Below, piece after piece: positions 7,488 to 15,088 of a stretch of 46,994 nucleotides of DNA; positions within the stretch are counted from its first letter, which is position 1; each line of letters begins with the position of its first letter. The stretch lies in contig CANNDT010000031.1 in NCBI GenBank assembly GCA_947503365.1, forward strand, positions 1-46,994, written 5' to 3'. The position numbers and the translations under genes are program-made. Below the pieces are notes generated by a model, which saw only the letters and a program-made list of their open reading frames with translations, was not told where the DNA came from and did not search any database. The DNA comes from CANNDT01 sp945876205 (GTDB lineage Bacteria > Acidobacteriota > Vicinamibacteria > Vicinamibacterales > UBA2999).

Positions 7488-9406
7488 ACCTGACCAGCAC
7501 GGTTGAGCCCCGCGGCGCGGGCATCTGGATGCTCGATGCCACGGGTTGCACGGATTATGTCAACCCCGCCATGGCCGCCATGCTCGGCCTCGACCCCGCC
7601 GACCTGAAGGGTCTTTCGCTGCTCGACTTCGTCCCCGACGGCGCGCAGCACCGCGTCACGACATACCTCGATCAATGCCGCCGCGACGCAACGGCGCAGA
7701 TCGATCTCCCACTTCGAACCAAGGACGGCTCGGTCGTCTGGGCCCTGGCTTCGACCGATCTGGTTCCAGCCGGGCCGGGTGGCGACCCCGGCTTCCTCTG
7801 CTTCATGGTGGACATCACCGAGCGGAAGCAGCTCGAGGAGGCGCTGCGGCGCAGCGAGGCGAACTATCGAGTGCTCGCCGAGACCGCGCAGGACCATATC
7901 TTCGTCATCGCCCGCGGTGACCGCATTGAATACGTCAATCGCGCGGCCGCGCTGCAGCTCAGAACGGTGCCGGAGCGGATCATCGGCCGCCTTCGCACCG
8001 AGATCTTTCCTCCCGACGTCGCCGAACGGCAGGGGCACGGCCTGACGCGCGTGCTCCAGACGGGAGAGCCCCTCTACGTGGAAGGCCGCACGATGTACCT
8101 GGAACGCGAGGTCTGGCTCGGCACCTGGCTGACGCCGATTCCCGGCGATGACGGCCAGGCTCGAGCGGTGCTCGGCGTGTCGCGCGACATCACCGAGCAG
8201 CGGCGTCTGCAGACCGAGCTCTCCAACGCGCAGAAGCTCGAGGCGATCGGCCGGCTCGCCGGCGGGATCGCCCATGACTTCAATAACAACCTGACCGCGA
8301 TCCTCGGCTTCGTCGAGATGGTGCTGTTGCGAACCGACCTCCCGGCGGAGGCCGCCCAGGATCTGAAAGAGGTGCAGCACGCCGGCGAGCGGGCGGCCGG
8401 ACTAGTGCGCCGGCTCCTGGCCTTCGGACGCCGGCAGGTGCTGCAGCCGACGAACCTGAATCTCAACACGTTGATCGACAGCCTCACGCCGATGCTCCGG
8501 CGGCTGATCGGCGACTCGGTGGTCATCGACGTGACGCTCGCGCGAGAACCGTGGGCCGTCTCAGGCGATGTCACGGAGTTCGAGCAGATCGTGATGAACC
8601 TGGCGCTCAACGCCCGTGACGCCATGCCGTCGGGCGGCACGCTGACGATCGCAACGACCAACCTCGAGGCCTCGCAGAATCTCCGCCCGACCATGACGCC
8701 GGGTCCGTACGTGCAGTTGACGATCCGCGACACCGGCACGGGGATGGATGCGCGCACCAAGGAGCACGTGTTCGAGCCGTTCTTCACCACCAAGCCGGTG
8801 GGCCAGGGCACGGGCCTCGGCCTCTCGACGGTCTACGGGATCGTCAAGCAGTTGAACGGGTCGATCTGGGTGGACAGCGAGGTGGGACAGGGGACGGCAT
8901 TTCACGTCTACCTGCCCGCGGCTGCCCGGGATGCCGCGAACGTCGAGATCGAGGCCGCCGCGGAAGCGGCGCCGCATGCCGCCGCGCAACGCCGTGCCAC
9001 GGTATTGCTGGTCGAGGATGAAGAGACGGTGCGCCGCTACGCCAAAGCCGCGTTGGAATTGCACGGCCTGAGCGTCCTCGTCGCACCCACACCCGAGGAC
9101 GCCATGACGATCGCCGCCACCACCGAGGCGCCGATCGCCCTGATGCTCACCGATGTCGTCATGCCGCGCATGAGCGGCCCTGAGCTCGCGGCGCGGCTCC
9201 GGGACACGAGACCGGAGATGCGCGTGCTCTACATGTCAGGCTATCCGGCCACCCTGGTGCAGCAGGGGCTGCTCGATCCGTCGATGCGGCTGATCTCGAA
9301 GCCGTTCAGGACGGCCGACCTGCTCGCGGCGATCGACGAGTTGCTCACCCAGCCCGGATCGGCGCCTAGGCCAGCCGCGCCGCAACGCTCGCCAGGAAAT
9401 CCTTGA
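7484..9406 (+). CDS. PAS-PAS hybrid histidine kinase with C-terminal receiver
   Basis: A 640-residue cytoplasmic sensor kinase without TM helices. Two PAS domains (about 8-115 and 125-240, each ending in a DIT-E-R/Q linker) precede a HisKA domain with phosphorylatable H264 in GIAHDFNNNL. The catalytic domain has the N box NLALNARDA (N377), G1 DTGTGMD, F box VFEPFFTTK and G2 GTGLGLSTVYGIV. A Pro/Ala linker leads to a receiver domain (506-625) with acidic pair E511/D512, phospho-acceptor D557 and K606 in SKPF. It probably senses a soluble or redox cue through PAS and relays phosphate to its own receiver. Start GTG is coupled to the Hsp70-like gene. The 3' end overlaps the convergent response regulator by 41 bp. 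Confidence 0.92.
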   Translation: MNLTSTVEPRGAGIWMLDATGCTDYVNPAMAAMLGLDPADLKGLSLLDFVPDGAQHRVTTYLDQCRRDATAQIDLPLRTKDGSVVWALASTDLVPAGPGGDPGFLCFMVDITERKQLEEALRRSEANYRVLAETAQDHIFVIARGDRIEYVNRAAALQLRTVPERIIGRLRTEIFPPDVAERQGHGLTRVLQTGEPLYVEGRTMYLEREVWLGTWLTPIPGDDGQARAVLGVSRDITEQRRLQTELSNAQKLEAIGRLAGGIAHDFNNNLTAILGFVEMVLLRTDLPAEAAQDLKEVQHAGERAAGLVRRLLAFGRRQVLQPTNLNLNTLIDSLTPMLRRLIGDSVVIDVTLAREPWAVSGDVTEFEQIVMNLALNARDAMPSGGTLTIATTNLEASQNLRPTMTPGPYVQLTIRDTGTGMDARTKEHVFEPFFTTKPVGQGTGLGLSTVYGIVKQLNGSIWVDSEVGQGTAFHVYLPAAARDAANVEIEAAAEAAPHAAAQRRATVLLVEDEETVRRYAKAALELHGLSVLVAPTPEDAMTIAATTEAPIALMLTDVVMPRMSGPELAARLRDTRPEMRVLYMSGYPATLVQQGLLDPSMRLISKPFRTADLLAAIDELLTQPGSAPRPAAPQRSPGNP

Positions 9407-9728
9407 TCCCGATCGGCTTGGCGATGTAGCCGTCGCACCCGGCGGCGCGAATCCGCTCTTCGTCACCCTTCATCGCCAGCGCGGTCAGCGCGATCACCGG
9501 AATGGCGCGTGTCGCCGCGTCTTGCTTGAGCAAGGCGGTGGCCTGGAGCCCGTCCATCCCGGGCAGTTGGATGTCCATCAGGATCAGGGCCGGTTGCTGG
9601 TCGCGGGCCAGCGTCAGCCTGGCCTCCGCGTCAACCGCGCTCAGCACCGTGTGGCCCGCCGATTGGAGCAGCAACACGGTCAAGGTCATGTTGTCGGGGT
9701 TGTCCTCGACGATCAGGATTGTTGCCAT
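9366..9728 (-). CDS. single-domain response regulator (CheY/DivK-like)
   Basis: A 120-residue stand-alone receiver: ILIVEDNPDN (E8, D9), phospho-acceptor D52 in LILMDIQLPGMDG, the switch residue T82 in ALTALAMKGDE, and K104 in YIAKPIGIKDF. No output domain, so it acts by protein contacts. The start is MATILIVEDN, one base after the stop of the preceding receiver gene (TGA-C-ATG), so the two are coupled; a longer in-frame start would read into that gene. Single receivers with this exact motif set usually follow large multi-receiver hybrid kinases, which fits the remnants upstream. Probably intact. Confidence 0.88.
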   Translation of the reverse strand: MATILIVEDNPDNMTLTVLLLQSAGHTVLSAVDAEARLTLARDQQPALILMDIQLPGMDGLQATALLKQDAATRAIPVIALTALAMKGDEERIRAAGCDGYIAKPIGIKDFLASVAARLA

Positions 9729-9729
9729 G

Positions 9730-10191
9730 TCAGGGCGCCACCTTTCGACGCGCCAGAGCTCGCTGCACTTCGGCCGAAAACCGGTCCGGGCTGAATTCGG
9801 ATTTTTCCATGATGATCGATCCGGAGCCACCCAGCAGCGCACGGTCGGCGGCGGTGACCAGCTTCGACGTCATCACTAGAATTGGAATGCGAGCCGTCCG
9901 GGGATCTTTGCTGAGCTCCTCGACCACGTTGAAGCCGCTGACATCCGGCATCAACAGATCGAGCACGATCGCGTCCGGCAGTTCTCTCCTGGCCATGTCG
10001 ATGGCTTCCGCGCCGCCGAGCGCGCGCAGCACGGTTCCGGCGAGGTCCGCCATCCGGACGGCGATCAATTCGACAGCCTGCGGGTCGTCGTCCACCACCA
10101 GAACTTTCAGCGTCTGGCCCAGGGTGAGTGACAGCATGCCGAGATCACCGAGCGCGTCGGACAATTCCTGCCGCGACATCGGCTTCTGCAT
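9730..10191 (-). CDS. response regulator receiver, probably the carved-off tail of a hybrid kinase
   Basis: A 153-residue frame with a complete receiver: VLVVDDDPQAVELI, phospho-acceptor Asp in AIVLDLLMPDVSGF, T in PILVMTSK, and a Lys in IIMEKSEFSPDRF. The first ~27 residues (MQKPMSRQELSDALGDLG...) look like the K-P segment and last helix of a preceding receiver rather than a genuine N-terminus. This suggests the gene was the last receiver of a multi-receiver hybrid kinase whose middle was lost. The ATG lies inside the end of the PAS fragment, in another frame. It may still be translated and act as a free receiver. Confidence 0.7.
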   Translation of the reverse strand: MQKPMSRQELSDALGDLGMLSLTLGQTLKVLVVDDDPQAVELIAVRMADLAGTVLRALGGAEAIDMARRELPDAIVLDLLMPDVSGFNVVEELSKDPRTARIPILVMTSKLVTAADRALLGGSGSIIMEKSEFSPDRFSAEVQRALARRKVAP

Positions 10192-10438
10192 GGATCACTT
10201 CCTGCGGGTCGGAGATGTCGGCCGGCGTAATCGTGTTCACGACCTCGGCGGCCGTGTAGCCAAGCATCCGCTCGGCGCCGACATTGAAGATCTGGATGAC
10301 GCCCTTGGCATCGGTGGCGATGCTCGAGAAGTTCGCGCTGTTGAAAATCGCGCTCTGCAGCGCGCCCGTGGTCAGCAGGGCCTCGGCGCTGCGCGCGTCA
10401 CTCTCCATGTCAGCGAGGTTCTTCACGGTATTGGACAT
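10145..10438 (-). pseudogene. N-terminal PAS fragment of a hybrid sensor kinase
   Basis: 97 codons start MSNTVKNLADMESDARSAEA and run through a PAS core (SANFSSIATDAKGVIQIFNV, GAERMLGYTAAEVVN, ITPADISDPQEVI), then change to HAEADVAAGIVRRAR and stop. In intact proteins of this type the PAS domain continues well past PADISDPQEVI and is followed by more PAS, kinase and receiver domains. At this point the sequence joins, out of frame, the tail of a receiver. I read this as a large internal deletion of a hybrid kinase gene. The fragment has no kinase domain and probably no function. Confidence 0.65.
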
Positions 10439-10476
10439 GTCTGTGAGTCGATCCCGGTTCTCGGATGGCGGCGAAG

Positions 10477-10923
10477 CTAGACGGTTACGGCGGCGGGGAT
10501 CGCGCACCGCGGGAGGTCGACGATGAAGACGCAGCCCACACCGGGGGAATTGCGGGTATAGAGGCGGCCATGGTTCGCTTCGGTGGCCCACCGACTGAAG
10601 GCGAGCCCCAGGCCGAGGCCCGTTCGATTGGCGCTTCGCTGCTCGAAGGGGCGGAAGAGCTCGTCGACGTCACCAGCCGGGAGGCCTCCGCATTCGTCCT
10701 GGATTTCCAACGTGACCCGCTCGGCATCCGCGACGACACGCAGCGTGACGGTCGTCCCAGCCTTGGTGAACTTGAAGGCGTTCTGCAGGATGTTCTGAAT
10801 AACCGCCGCGAGCACCTGGCGGTCGCCTTCGATGGCCATGTCTTGTCCGATGGGCATCAACCTCAGCGTGATCCCGCGCTGGCTGGGACAGGACTCAGGA
10901 AAGCAGGAGGAGACTCGTTCGCC
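10477..10923 (-). pseudogene. orphan HATPase domain, N-terminally truncated sensor kinase
   Basis: The frame opens after a TAG and has no ATG until well into the domain; TTG-ATG (LMPIGQDM) is the first plausible start. It holds the ATP-binding part of a histidine kinase: N box VIQNILQNAFKFT, G1 DECGGLP, F box LFRPFEQRS, G2 RTGLGLGLAFSRW, and the final strand GCVFIVDLPR. The HisKA domain and sensor part are missing. It ends 38 bp before the PAS fragment on the same strand. In intact loci of this kind a sensor kinase precedes a hybrid kinase and a receiver, so this would be the eroded first gene. Confidence 0.6.
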
Positions 10924-11007
10924 CTACCATGTTGGTGATCCGCTGAGGCAGGAATCTGAAGCTCAGCTACTAGCAGCCCGGCTCCTGCGCGGCTAAGATA
11001 GGCCGCT

Positions 11008-12204
11008 ATGAAAACCTACCTATTGGCTTCGGCCATCGTCACAGTGATGTTCGGCGCCGGCGCCGATCTCTTCGCACAGGATCTCGTGATCACCAACGCG
11101 CGGATCATCGTCGGCAACGGCCAGGTGATCGAACAGGGGTCGGTTGTCGTGCGGGCCGGACGCATCGCCTCGGTCGCACCGGGGGCCGCCGCCGCGCAGG
11201 GCGCGCCGACGATCGATGCCCGTGGGATGACCGTGGTGCCAGGGTTCATCGATGCGCATCGCCACATCATCCCGGGCGACGCCGATCAGTGGTTCAAGAC
11301 GCGAGCGGCCGCCGCGATGCAGGAATTTCTCGACGCCGGCTACACCACGCTGATGGAGGGTGGCGGCCGGGTGCCCGCGATCATCCAACTGAAGGACAAG
11401 ATCGAGAAGGGCGAGATCAACGGTCCGCGCATCATCACCTCGGGCCGCGCCGACCCGGCGATGTTCAAGACGGAAGCGACGGCGCGCGCGCAGGTGCAGA
11501 TGCTCGCCGCGGCAGGCGTCGAGATCGTGAAGGCCAACATCACCCCGGCCGCCACGGACGAGGAGGTGGCGATTCTCAGGATCGTGGTGGACGAAGCGAA
11601 GAAGCACAACCTCGACGTGATGGTGCACGCCGTCAGCCCCAAGGCGATGCTCGCCGCCGTCGGTGCGGGCGCGCAGAAGCTGGTGCACACGCCGCACTTC
11701 GGATGGCTGACCGACGCCGATGCCAAGGTCGTGAAGGACGCCGGCGTCGAGCAGTTGTCGACCACCGGCTTCGGCGTCCCGGTGTTCGGGGTCTTCAACA
11801 AGGACAACGTGCCGACGTTTCGCGACGGCAAGCGGTGGCCCGAGGACATCATCGACGGTGAAGGCCGCGGACGGGAGGCGGGCTACAAGGCGGTGAACGC
11901 GCGGACGTTGTGGGAGGCGGGCGTCACCTACGGCTTTGGTACCGACACCGGCTACCTGCCACTGGCGGGTCTCGCCCACGAGCTGCGCACGCTCAACCTG
12001 ATGTTCTCGCCGCAGGACATCGCCAAGCTGATGGGCCCGAACACGGCGGCGTTCATCGAGAAGAGCACGGACCTCGGCACCGTCGAAGCCGGCAAGCTCG
12101 CCGACCTGGTGATCCTCGCGGGCAATCCGCTGGACGGTTACTGGAACCTGCTGAACGCGAAGGTGGTGGTCAAGGGCGGACGGATCGTGTCTGACAAGCG
12201 CTAG
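11008..12204 (+). CDS. secreted amidohydrolase (imidazolonepropionase-like)
   Basis: A 398-residue metal-dependent hydrolase of the amidohydrolase superfamily, with a signal peptide (1-24, ending LFAQ). The beta-sandwich strands DLVITNARII and LADLVILAGNPLDGYW flank a TIM barrel. Metal ligands visible: HRH (H84, H86) in GFIDAHRHI, the probable carboxylated Lys K175 in EIVKANI, H207 in MVHAVS, H227/H230 in LVHTPH, and D313 in FGTDTG. The substrate cannot be read from sequence; relatives act on cyclic amides, dipeptides (Xaa-Pro) or carbamates. Periplasmic location is expected. The stop overlaps the convergent DUF4159 gene by 4 bp. It is preceded by a short promoter gap after the decayed kinase locus. 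Confidence 0.9.
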   Translation: MKTYLLASAIVTVMFGAGADLFAQDLVITNARIIVGNGQVIEQGSVVVRAGRIASVAPGAAAAQGAPTIDARGMTVVPGFIDAHRHIIPGDADQWFKTRAAAAMQEFLDAGYTTLMEGGGRVPAIIQLKDKIEKGEINGPRIITSGRADPAMFKTEATARAQVQMLAAAGVEIVKANITPAATDEEVAILRIVVDEAKKHNLDVMVHAVSPKAMLAAVGAGAQKLVHTPHFGWLTDADAKVVKDAGVEQLSTTGFGVPVFGVFNKDNVPTFRDGKRWPEDIIDGEGRGREAGYKAVNARTLWEAGVTYGFGTDTGYLPLAGLAHELRTLNLMFSPQDIAKLMGPNTAAFIEKSTDLGTVEAGKLADLVILAGNPLDGYWNLLNAKVVVKGGRIVSDKR

Positions 12205-13052
12205 TGCGTTAACGCGTACAACATGATGTTGATGCCGAGCGCATAACCGTCGGGCGAGAACTGGTAGAAGAACTGCGGATCCTCCCCTTCGCGCTCGAAC
12301 GAATCCGACATGTCGGTGTTGTGCGTCATCACGGCGACGATGCGTCCGTGCTTGTCGCGCAGGGCGCGGAGATGCGGGACCGCCGATTCCGAGCCGCGCT
12401 CTGAGGTCACGCGGCCGCCGCTCGACCGCCAGAACCGGATGCTCGTCACCTGCGGGATCTTCGTCACCTCGAACATGGTGCGGAAGATCGGATCGGTCAT
12501 CGGCACGTCTTCGATCGGGAATTCCGCCGGCGGCATCGCCTTGGCGAGCTCGCGCGTCCACTGCGCCCAGGCGGCGTCGCCCCAGAAATCATCGACCCAG
12601 AGGAAGCCGCCCTTTTCGAGATAGAGCCTCAGGCGCAGCGCCTCCTCCGCCGACAGGCCGATGGTGCCGACGTCGGACGCCATGAGAAACGAACAGTCGA
12701 ACAACGCGTCATCGGTGAGCCGCACGAGCCATGAATGCGGCGTGTCGGCGGTGAGCCAGCTGACGCGCGTCTTCGTGAGCTCGGCGAGCCGCATCATCAG
12801 GTGCCGCTCGCCCCACGGGTAGTCCGTGCGCCAGCCGGCGCCGTTGGCTTCGCGGCGCACGCTCGTGTAGAGCATGTGACAGGCGGTGAAGTTGCGGTCG
12901 GGCATCGGCGTCTGCGGCAGCTCGGCGGGGTCGCCCTGTTCGCCGCGCAGGCCGCCGAAGCCGCCGAAGCCGCGCTGCCTGAACTGGGCGTACGCGAATC
13001 CACTCGACAGGACGAGCACCGCCGCGAGGAGGTAGACCGCGCGACGGCCCAT
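12201..13052 (-). CDS. DUF4159 domain protein, exported
   Basis: A 283-residue protein with an N-terminal signal segment (VYLLAAVLVLSSGFAYAQ), a Gly/Phe/Arg-rich linker (FRQRGFGGFGGLRG) and a DUF4159 domain. Recognisable pieces are NFTACHMLYTSVRRE, CSFLMASDVGTIGLS, YLEKGGFLWVDDFWG and the C-terminal YALGINIMLYALTH. DUF4159 has a glutamine-amidotransferase-like fold and no proven activity; members occur beside MoxR ATPases and von Willebrand-type proteins in other genomes, but none is here. I chose the ATG overlapping the TGA of the preceding gene (TGATG), which implies coupling; upstream in-frame codons are shadow. Confidence 0.85.
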   Translation of the reverse strand: MGRRAVYLLAAVLVLSSGFAYAQFRQRGFGGFGGLRGEQGDPAELPQTPMPDRNFTACHMLYTSVRREANGAGWRTDYPWGERHLMMRLAELTKTRVSWLTADTPHSWLVRLTDDALFDCSFLMASDVGTIGLSAEEALRLRLYLEKGGFLWVDDFWGDAAWAQWTRELAKAMPPAEFPIEDVPMTDPIFRTMFEVTKIPQVTSIRFWRSSGGRVTSERGSESAVPHLRALRDKHGRIVAVMTHNTDMSDSFEREGEDPQFFYQFSPDGYALGINIMLYALTH

Positions 13053-13366
13053 CAGATCAACGGCTTCATCTGCCAGTCGGGATCCGAAATGATGGCCGCA
13101 TGCTCGTCGGTCGTGATCGAACGGTTGGCATACTGGCACGACACCACGAAGAGCCCGCGCTCTTCTTCCCAGTCGGCCCTGACGATCCTCGCCTCGAAGG
13201 GCTTCCCCGAGCGTGTCGTGAGCTGGATCGGCTCGCCGGGCTTGGGCATCGAGGGCACCGTGATCATCTTCTTGAACCGGACGGAGCTATGGTCGAGCGG
13301 ATAGCCGTTCTCATCCAGTGACCGGATCTTCATATTGGGTATCCGCAGGCTTACTTCGACGTCCAT
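13052..13366 (-). CDS. hypothetical protein, coupled to DUF4159 gene
   Basis: 104 residues beginning MDVEVSLRIPNMKIRSLDEN, rich in short beta segments (SVRFKKMITVPSMPKPGEPI, FEARIVRADWEEERGLFVVS) and ending SDPDWQMKPLI. No signal peptide or TM helix, so probably cytoplasmic. The fold may be a small barrel, but I recognise no named family. Its TGA overlaps the ATG of the DUF4159 gene by one base, so they are probably co-translated. Confidence 0.65.
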   Translation of the reverse strand: MDVEVSLRIPNMKIRSLDENGYPLDHSSVRFKKMITVPSMPKPGEPIQLTTRSGKPFEARIVRADWEEERGLFVVSCQYANRSITTDEHAAIISDPDWQMKPLI

Positions 13367-13455
13367 GCGCCTTAGTGTTCCACACAAATGCGCTCGGTTG
13401 GAGCGTGCAATTGGAGACACCGTCCGGCCTGAAAGCCGACTACGATGGAAGCGTG

Positions 13456-13791
13456 ATGATCGATTGGTTCAAGAGATTCAGGCCGGCGGCCCACGCGCAG
13501 GCCGTGCCGGTGCCGGCGGCCCCCAAGCGGCCGCGCCGGGTCGACGGCAAGTATCTGCTGCTGAACGAGTACCTGGAAAACAGGTTCGCCAACACGGTGA
13601 TCCTGACCTTCGGCCAGATCGAGAGTCTCGTCGGGTCCGAGCTCCCGGAGGTGGCGCGCACCGATGTGACCTGGTGGACTGGAGACCCCTCCGTCGGGGA
13701 GTCGCGCCACGCGCAGGCCTGGACCTTGGCCGGAATGACGGCCAAGCCGAACCTGTACGCCAAGAATGTCCTCTTCGAACGCGCCGCCTGA
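13456..13791 (+). CDS. DUF7662-like protein
   Basis: A 111-residue protein. After a Pro/Ala-rich basic leader, residues ~30-105 carry YLLLNEYLENRFANTVILTF, then GQIESLVGSELPEVARTDVT and WWTGDPSVGESRHAQAW, ending with an FE-rich strand. This L-x-x-YL ... IE-x-L-LP ... WW pattern is that of DUF7662 proteins, small domains of unknown role related to restriction/DNA-binding-like folds. The last 26 bp overlap the start of the next small Cys-rich gene. Confidence 0.65.
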   Translation: MIDWFKRFRPAAHAQAVPVPAAPKRPRRVDGKYLLLNEYLENRFANTVILTFGQIESLVGSELPEVARTDVTWWTGDPSVGESRHAQAWTLAGMTAKPNLYAKNVLFERAA

Positions 13792-13987
13792 TGCAGGACT
13801 CTGCGCGTCCTGCGCGCACGCCCGAACCATCGAGTCGTCGCGAGGCTCTCTCTTCCTGCTCTGCCAGCTCTCGGTAGCCGACCCGCGGTTCCCCCGCTAC
13901 CCATCTCTTCCGGTTAGGGCCTGCGCCGGCTATCTGATGGCTACGCCGCCCGAGCTCAACAGTACGAACGGCACGTTTGATGATTAA
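13766..13987 (+). CDS. small four-Cys protein, probably metal-binding
   Basis: 73 residues with C13-x2-C16, C33 and C53 in the pattern LCASCAHAR ... RGSLFLLCQLS ... RFPRYPSLPVRACAGY. I know this CxxC-H-x-R / RGS-F-x-C / FP-YP-LPV-x-C-GY pattern from small conserved proteins in acidobacterial and other genomes; no function is established. Four Cys suggest a zinc site. The frame overlaps the end of the DUF7662-like gene, so it is likely co-translated. The last ~15 residues look less conserved. Confidence 0.7.
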   Translation: MSSSNAPPDAGLCASCAHARTIESSRGSLFLLCQLSVADPRFPRYPSLPVRACAGYLMATPPELNSTNGTFDD

Positions 13988-14031
13988 CCTTTTGTAGCCA
14001 GCTCGGCGAGAGCTGAACAGGAGAGCTGATT

Positions 14032-14328
14032 ATGAAGAGGTTGAGCGTCCTCATGGCCGCCGTCGCGATTGCCGTGACCACCGCGGCCTGCGGTCCGTCA
14101 GACACGGTCACCAACCGTAACGTCAAAGCGAAGCTGCTCGATGCCTCGCAGGAGACCCGCCAGGTTTTTGTCATGACCGAGGACGGCGTCGTCACCTTGA
14201 GCGGCACGGTTGAAACGCCGAAGGCCAAAGAACTGGCGGTGCGCCTCGCCCATGAGACCAACGGCGTGGCCGACGTGATTGATTTGATCGAGGTCGAGGG
14301 GCCGACGGCGACCACCGGCAAGAAGTAG
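14032..14328 (+). CDS. BON-domain lipoprotein
   Basis: A 98-residue exported protein: lipoprotein signal with lipobox TAAC (Cys20), then one BON domain (about 25-90) with NVKAKLLDAS, DGVVTLSGTVETP and GVADVIDLIEVE. BON domains bind membranes or peptidoglycan-associated partners and occur in OsmY/DolP-type envelope stress proteins. A ribosome site (GGAGAG) is 6-7 nt before the ATG. Monocistronic. Expected attachment is to the periplasmic face of a membrane; the residue after Cys is Gly, so outer-membrane sorting is possible. Confidence 0.88.
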   Translation: MKRLSVLMAAVAIAVTTAACGPSDTVTNRNVKAKLLDASQETRQVFVMTEDGVVTLSGTVETPKAKELAVRLAHETNGVADVIDLIEVEGPTATTGKK

Positions 14329-14352
14329 AACGCCGGCGGGTGAAGAGACCGG

Positions 14353-14709
14353 TTACTTCAGCTCTGTGTGGTGCAGCGCCGCGAGGAGCTGCTCCACTTC
14401 CGTCGCGCCCGCGTCCCCGTCGCGGCTTCGACCGCGGGCCCGCCGCTGCTTCACCGCATCGATGACGCGGAGCAGCCGGCGCCGCGTATCACGCCGCTCA
14501 ACCCCCGACTTCGCTTCAATCATCTCGCACACCGATCGCCGCACGTCGTTGCCCGAGCCGCCAAATGGCAGCCGGTCGGCGAGCTTGAGCAGGTGATTGA
14601 GTCCTTCGAACAGTAAGGCGTGCCGGGCAGCTTGCTCGTGCTCGCTGACAGGATGGGGATCGGATCGGGTCAAGAGCCGCCGCGCCGCCCGCGCGAGCCC
14701 GATCACCAT
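14353..14709 (-). CDS. hypothetical helical protein
   Basis: 118 residues, strongly helical and Arg/Leu-rich: MVIGLARAARRLLTRSDPHP, ALLFEGLNHLLKLADRLPFG, RRDTRRRLLRVIDAVKQRR, ending EVEQLLAALHHTELK. No signal peptide, TM or motif recognised. I chose the ATG that overlaps the stop of the zinc-ribbon gene (ATGGTGA); a start 21 codons earlier is possible. Coupling to the zinc-ribbon gene suggests a joint role. Confidence 0.5.
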   Translation of the reverse strand: MVIGLARAARRLLTRSDPHPVSEHEQAARHALLFEGLNHLLKLADRLPFGGSGNDVRRSVCEMIEAKSGVERRDTRRRLLRVIDAVKQRRARGRSRDGDAGATEVEQLLAALHHTELK

Positions 14710-14891
14710 CGGCGCTGCGAGGGTCGTGTCACGAGGCGCGCCGGGTTCCAGATTTGCCCACACCCGTTGCATCGCCAGTAGGTCGTCTCGCTGACCGACT
14801 TGCTAGTCGTGGCCACGTCCGCGGACCGGCAGAAGGGGCACGCGGGGACGGGTGGTAGTGGAGGGGGAATAAACGATCCTGCGGCGCTCAT
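14703..14891 (-). CDS. small zinc-ribbon protein
   Basis: 62 residues with a Pro-rich leader and one zinc ribbon: C18-x2-C21 (ACPFC) and C41-x2-C44 (WRCNGCGQIWNP). Such treble-clef/ribbon proteins bind zinc and often nucleic acid, but nothing shows the partner here. Its TGA lies inside ATGGTGA, the start of the next gene, so the two form a coupled pair. Cytoplasmic. Confidence 0.65.
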   Translation of the reverse strand: MSAAGSFIPPPLPPVPACPFCRSADVATTSKSVSETTYWRCNGCGQIWNPARLVTRPSQRRW

Positions 14892-14963
14892 GTATTAGCA
14901 TCGACAGTACGGCCTGGCCCCCAAAGCCACAAGGAGAATCGCTGTTGATGGAAAATGGCGAGC

Positions 14964-14988
14964 CGGGAGGCCAAATACATGCCTCCCG
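14964..14988. repeat. hairpin, 8-bp stem with 9-nt loop
   Basis: CGGGAGGC and GCCTCCCG form a perfect 8-bp inverted repeat around CAAATACAT. It lies between the start of the zinc-ribbon gene and the 3' end of the CocE-type hydrolase gene, 100 bp downstream of the latter's stop on the minus strand, with only a short T run (TTTT) after it. It may be a weak terminator for that operon. The rest of 14892-15088 shows nothing else. Confidence 0.4.
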
Positions 14989-15088
14989 TTCGAGTGGGAT
15001 GGGATATTTGCCGGCCATCCAGAGTGGCGGCCGAGCGAAGCTGTCTCTCTATTCAGCAAGCGAGATGCCAGCTTCGCTCCTCGAGGAG

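Noticed and set aside
9366..9842. Response regulator with 38 extra N-terminal residues
   Set aside because: The extra codons overlap the preceding receiver gene out of frame; MATILIVEDN is the standard receiver start and is one base after that gene's stop.
11020..12561. Minus-strand frame of 513 codons
   Set aside because: It lies opposite the amidohydrolase, whose metal ligands are all readable. The antisense product is His/Arg-rich and runs through the end of the DUF4159 gene.
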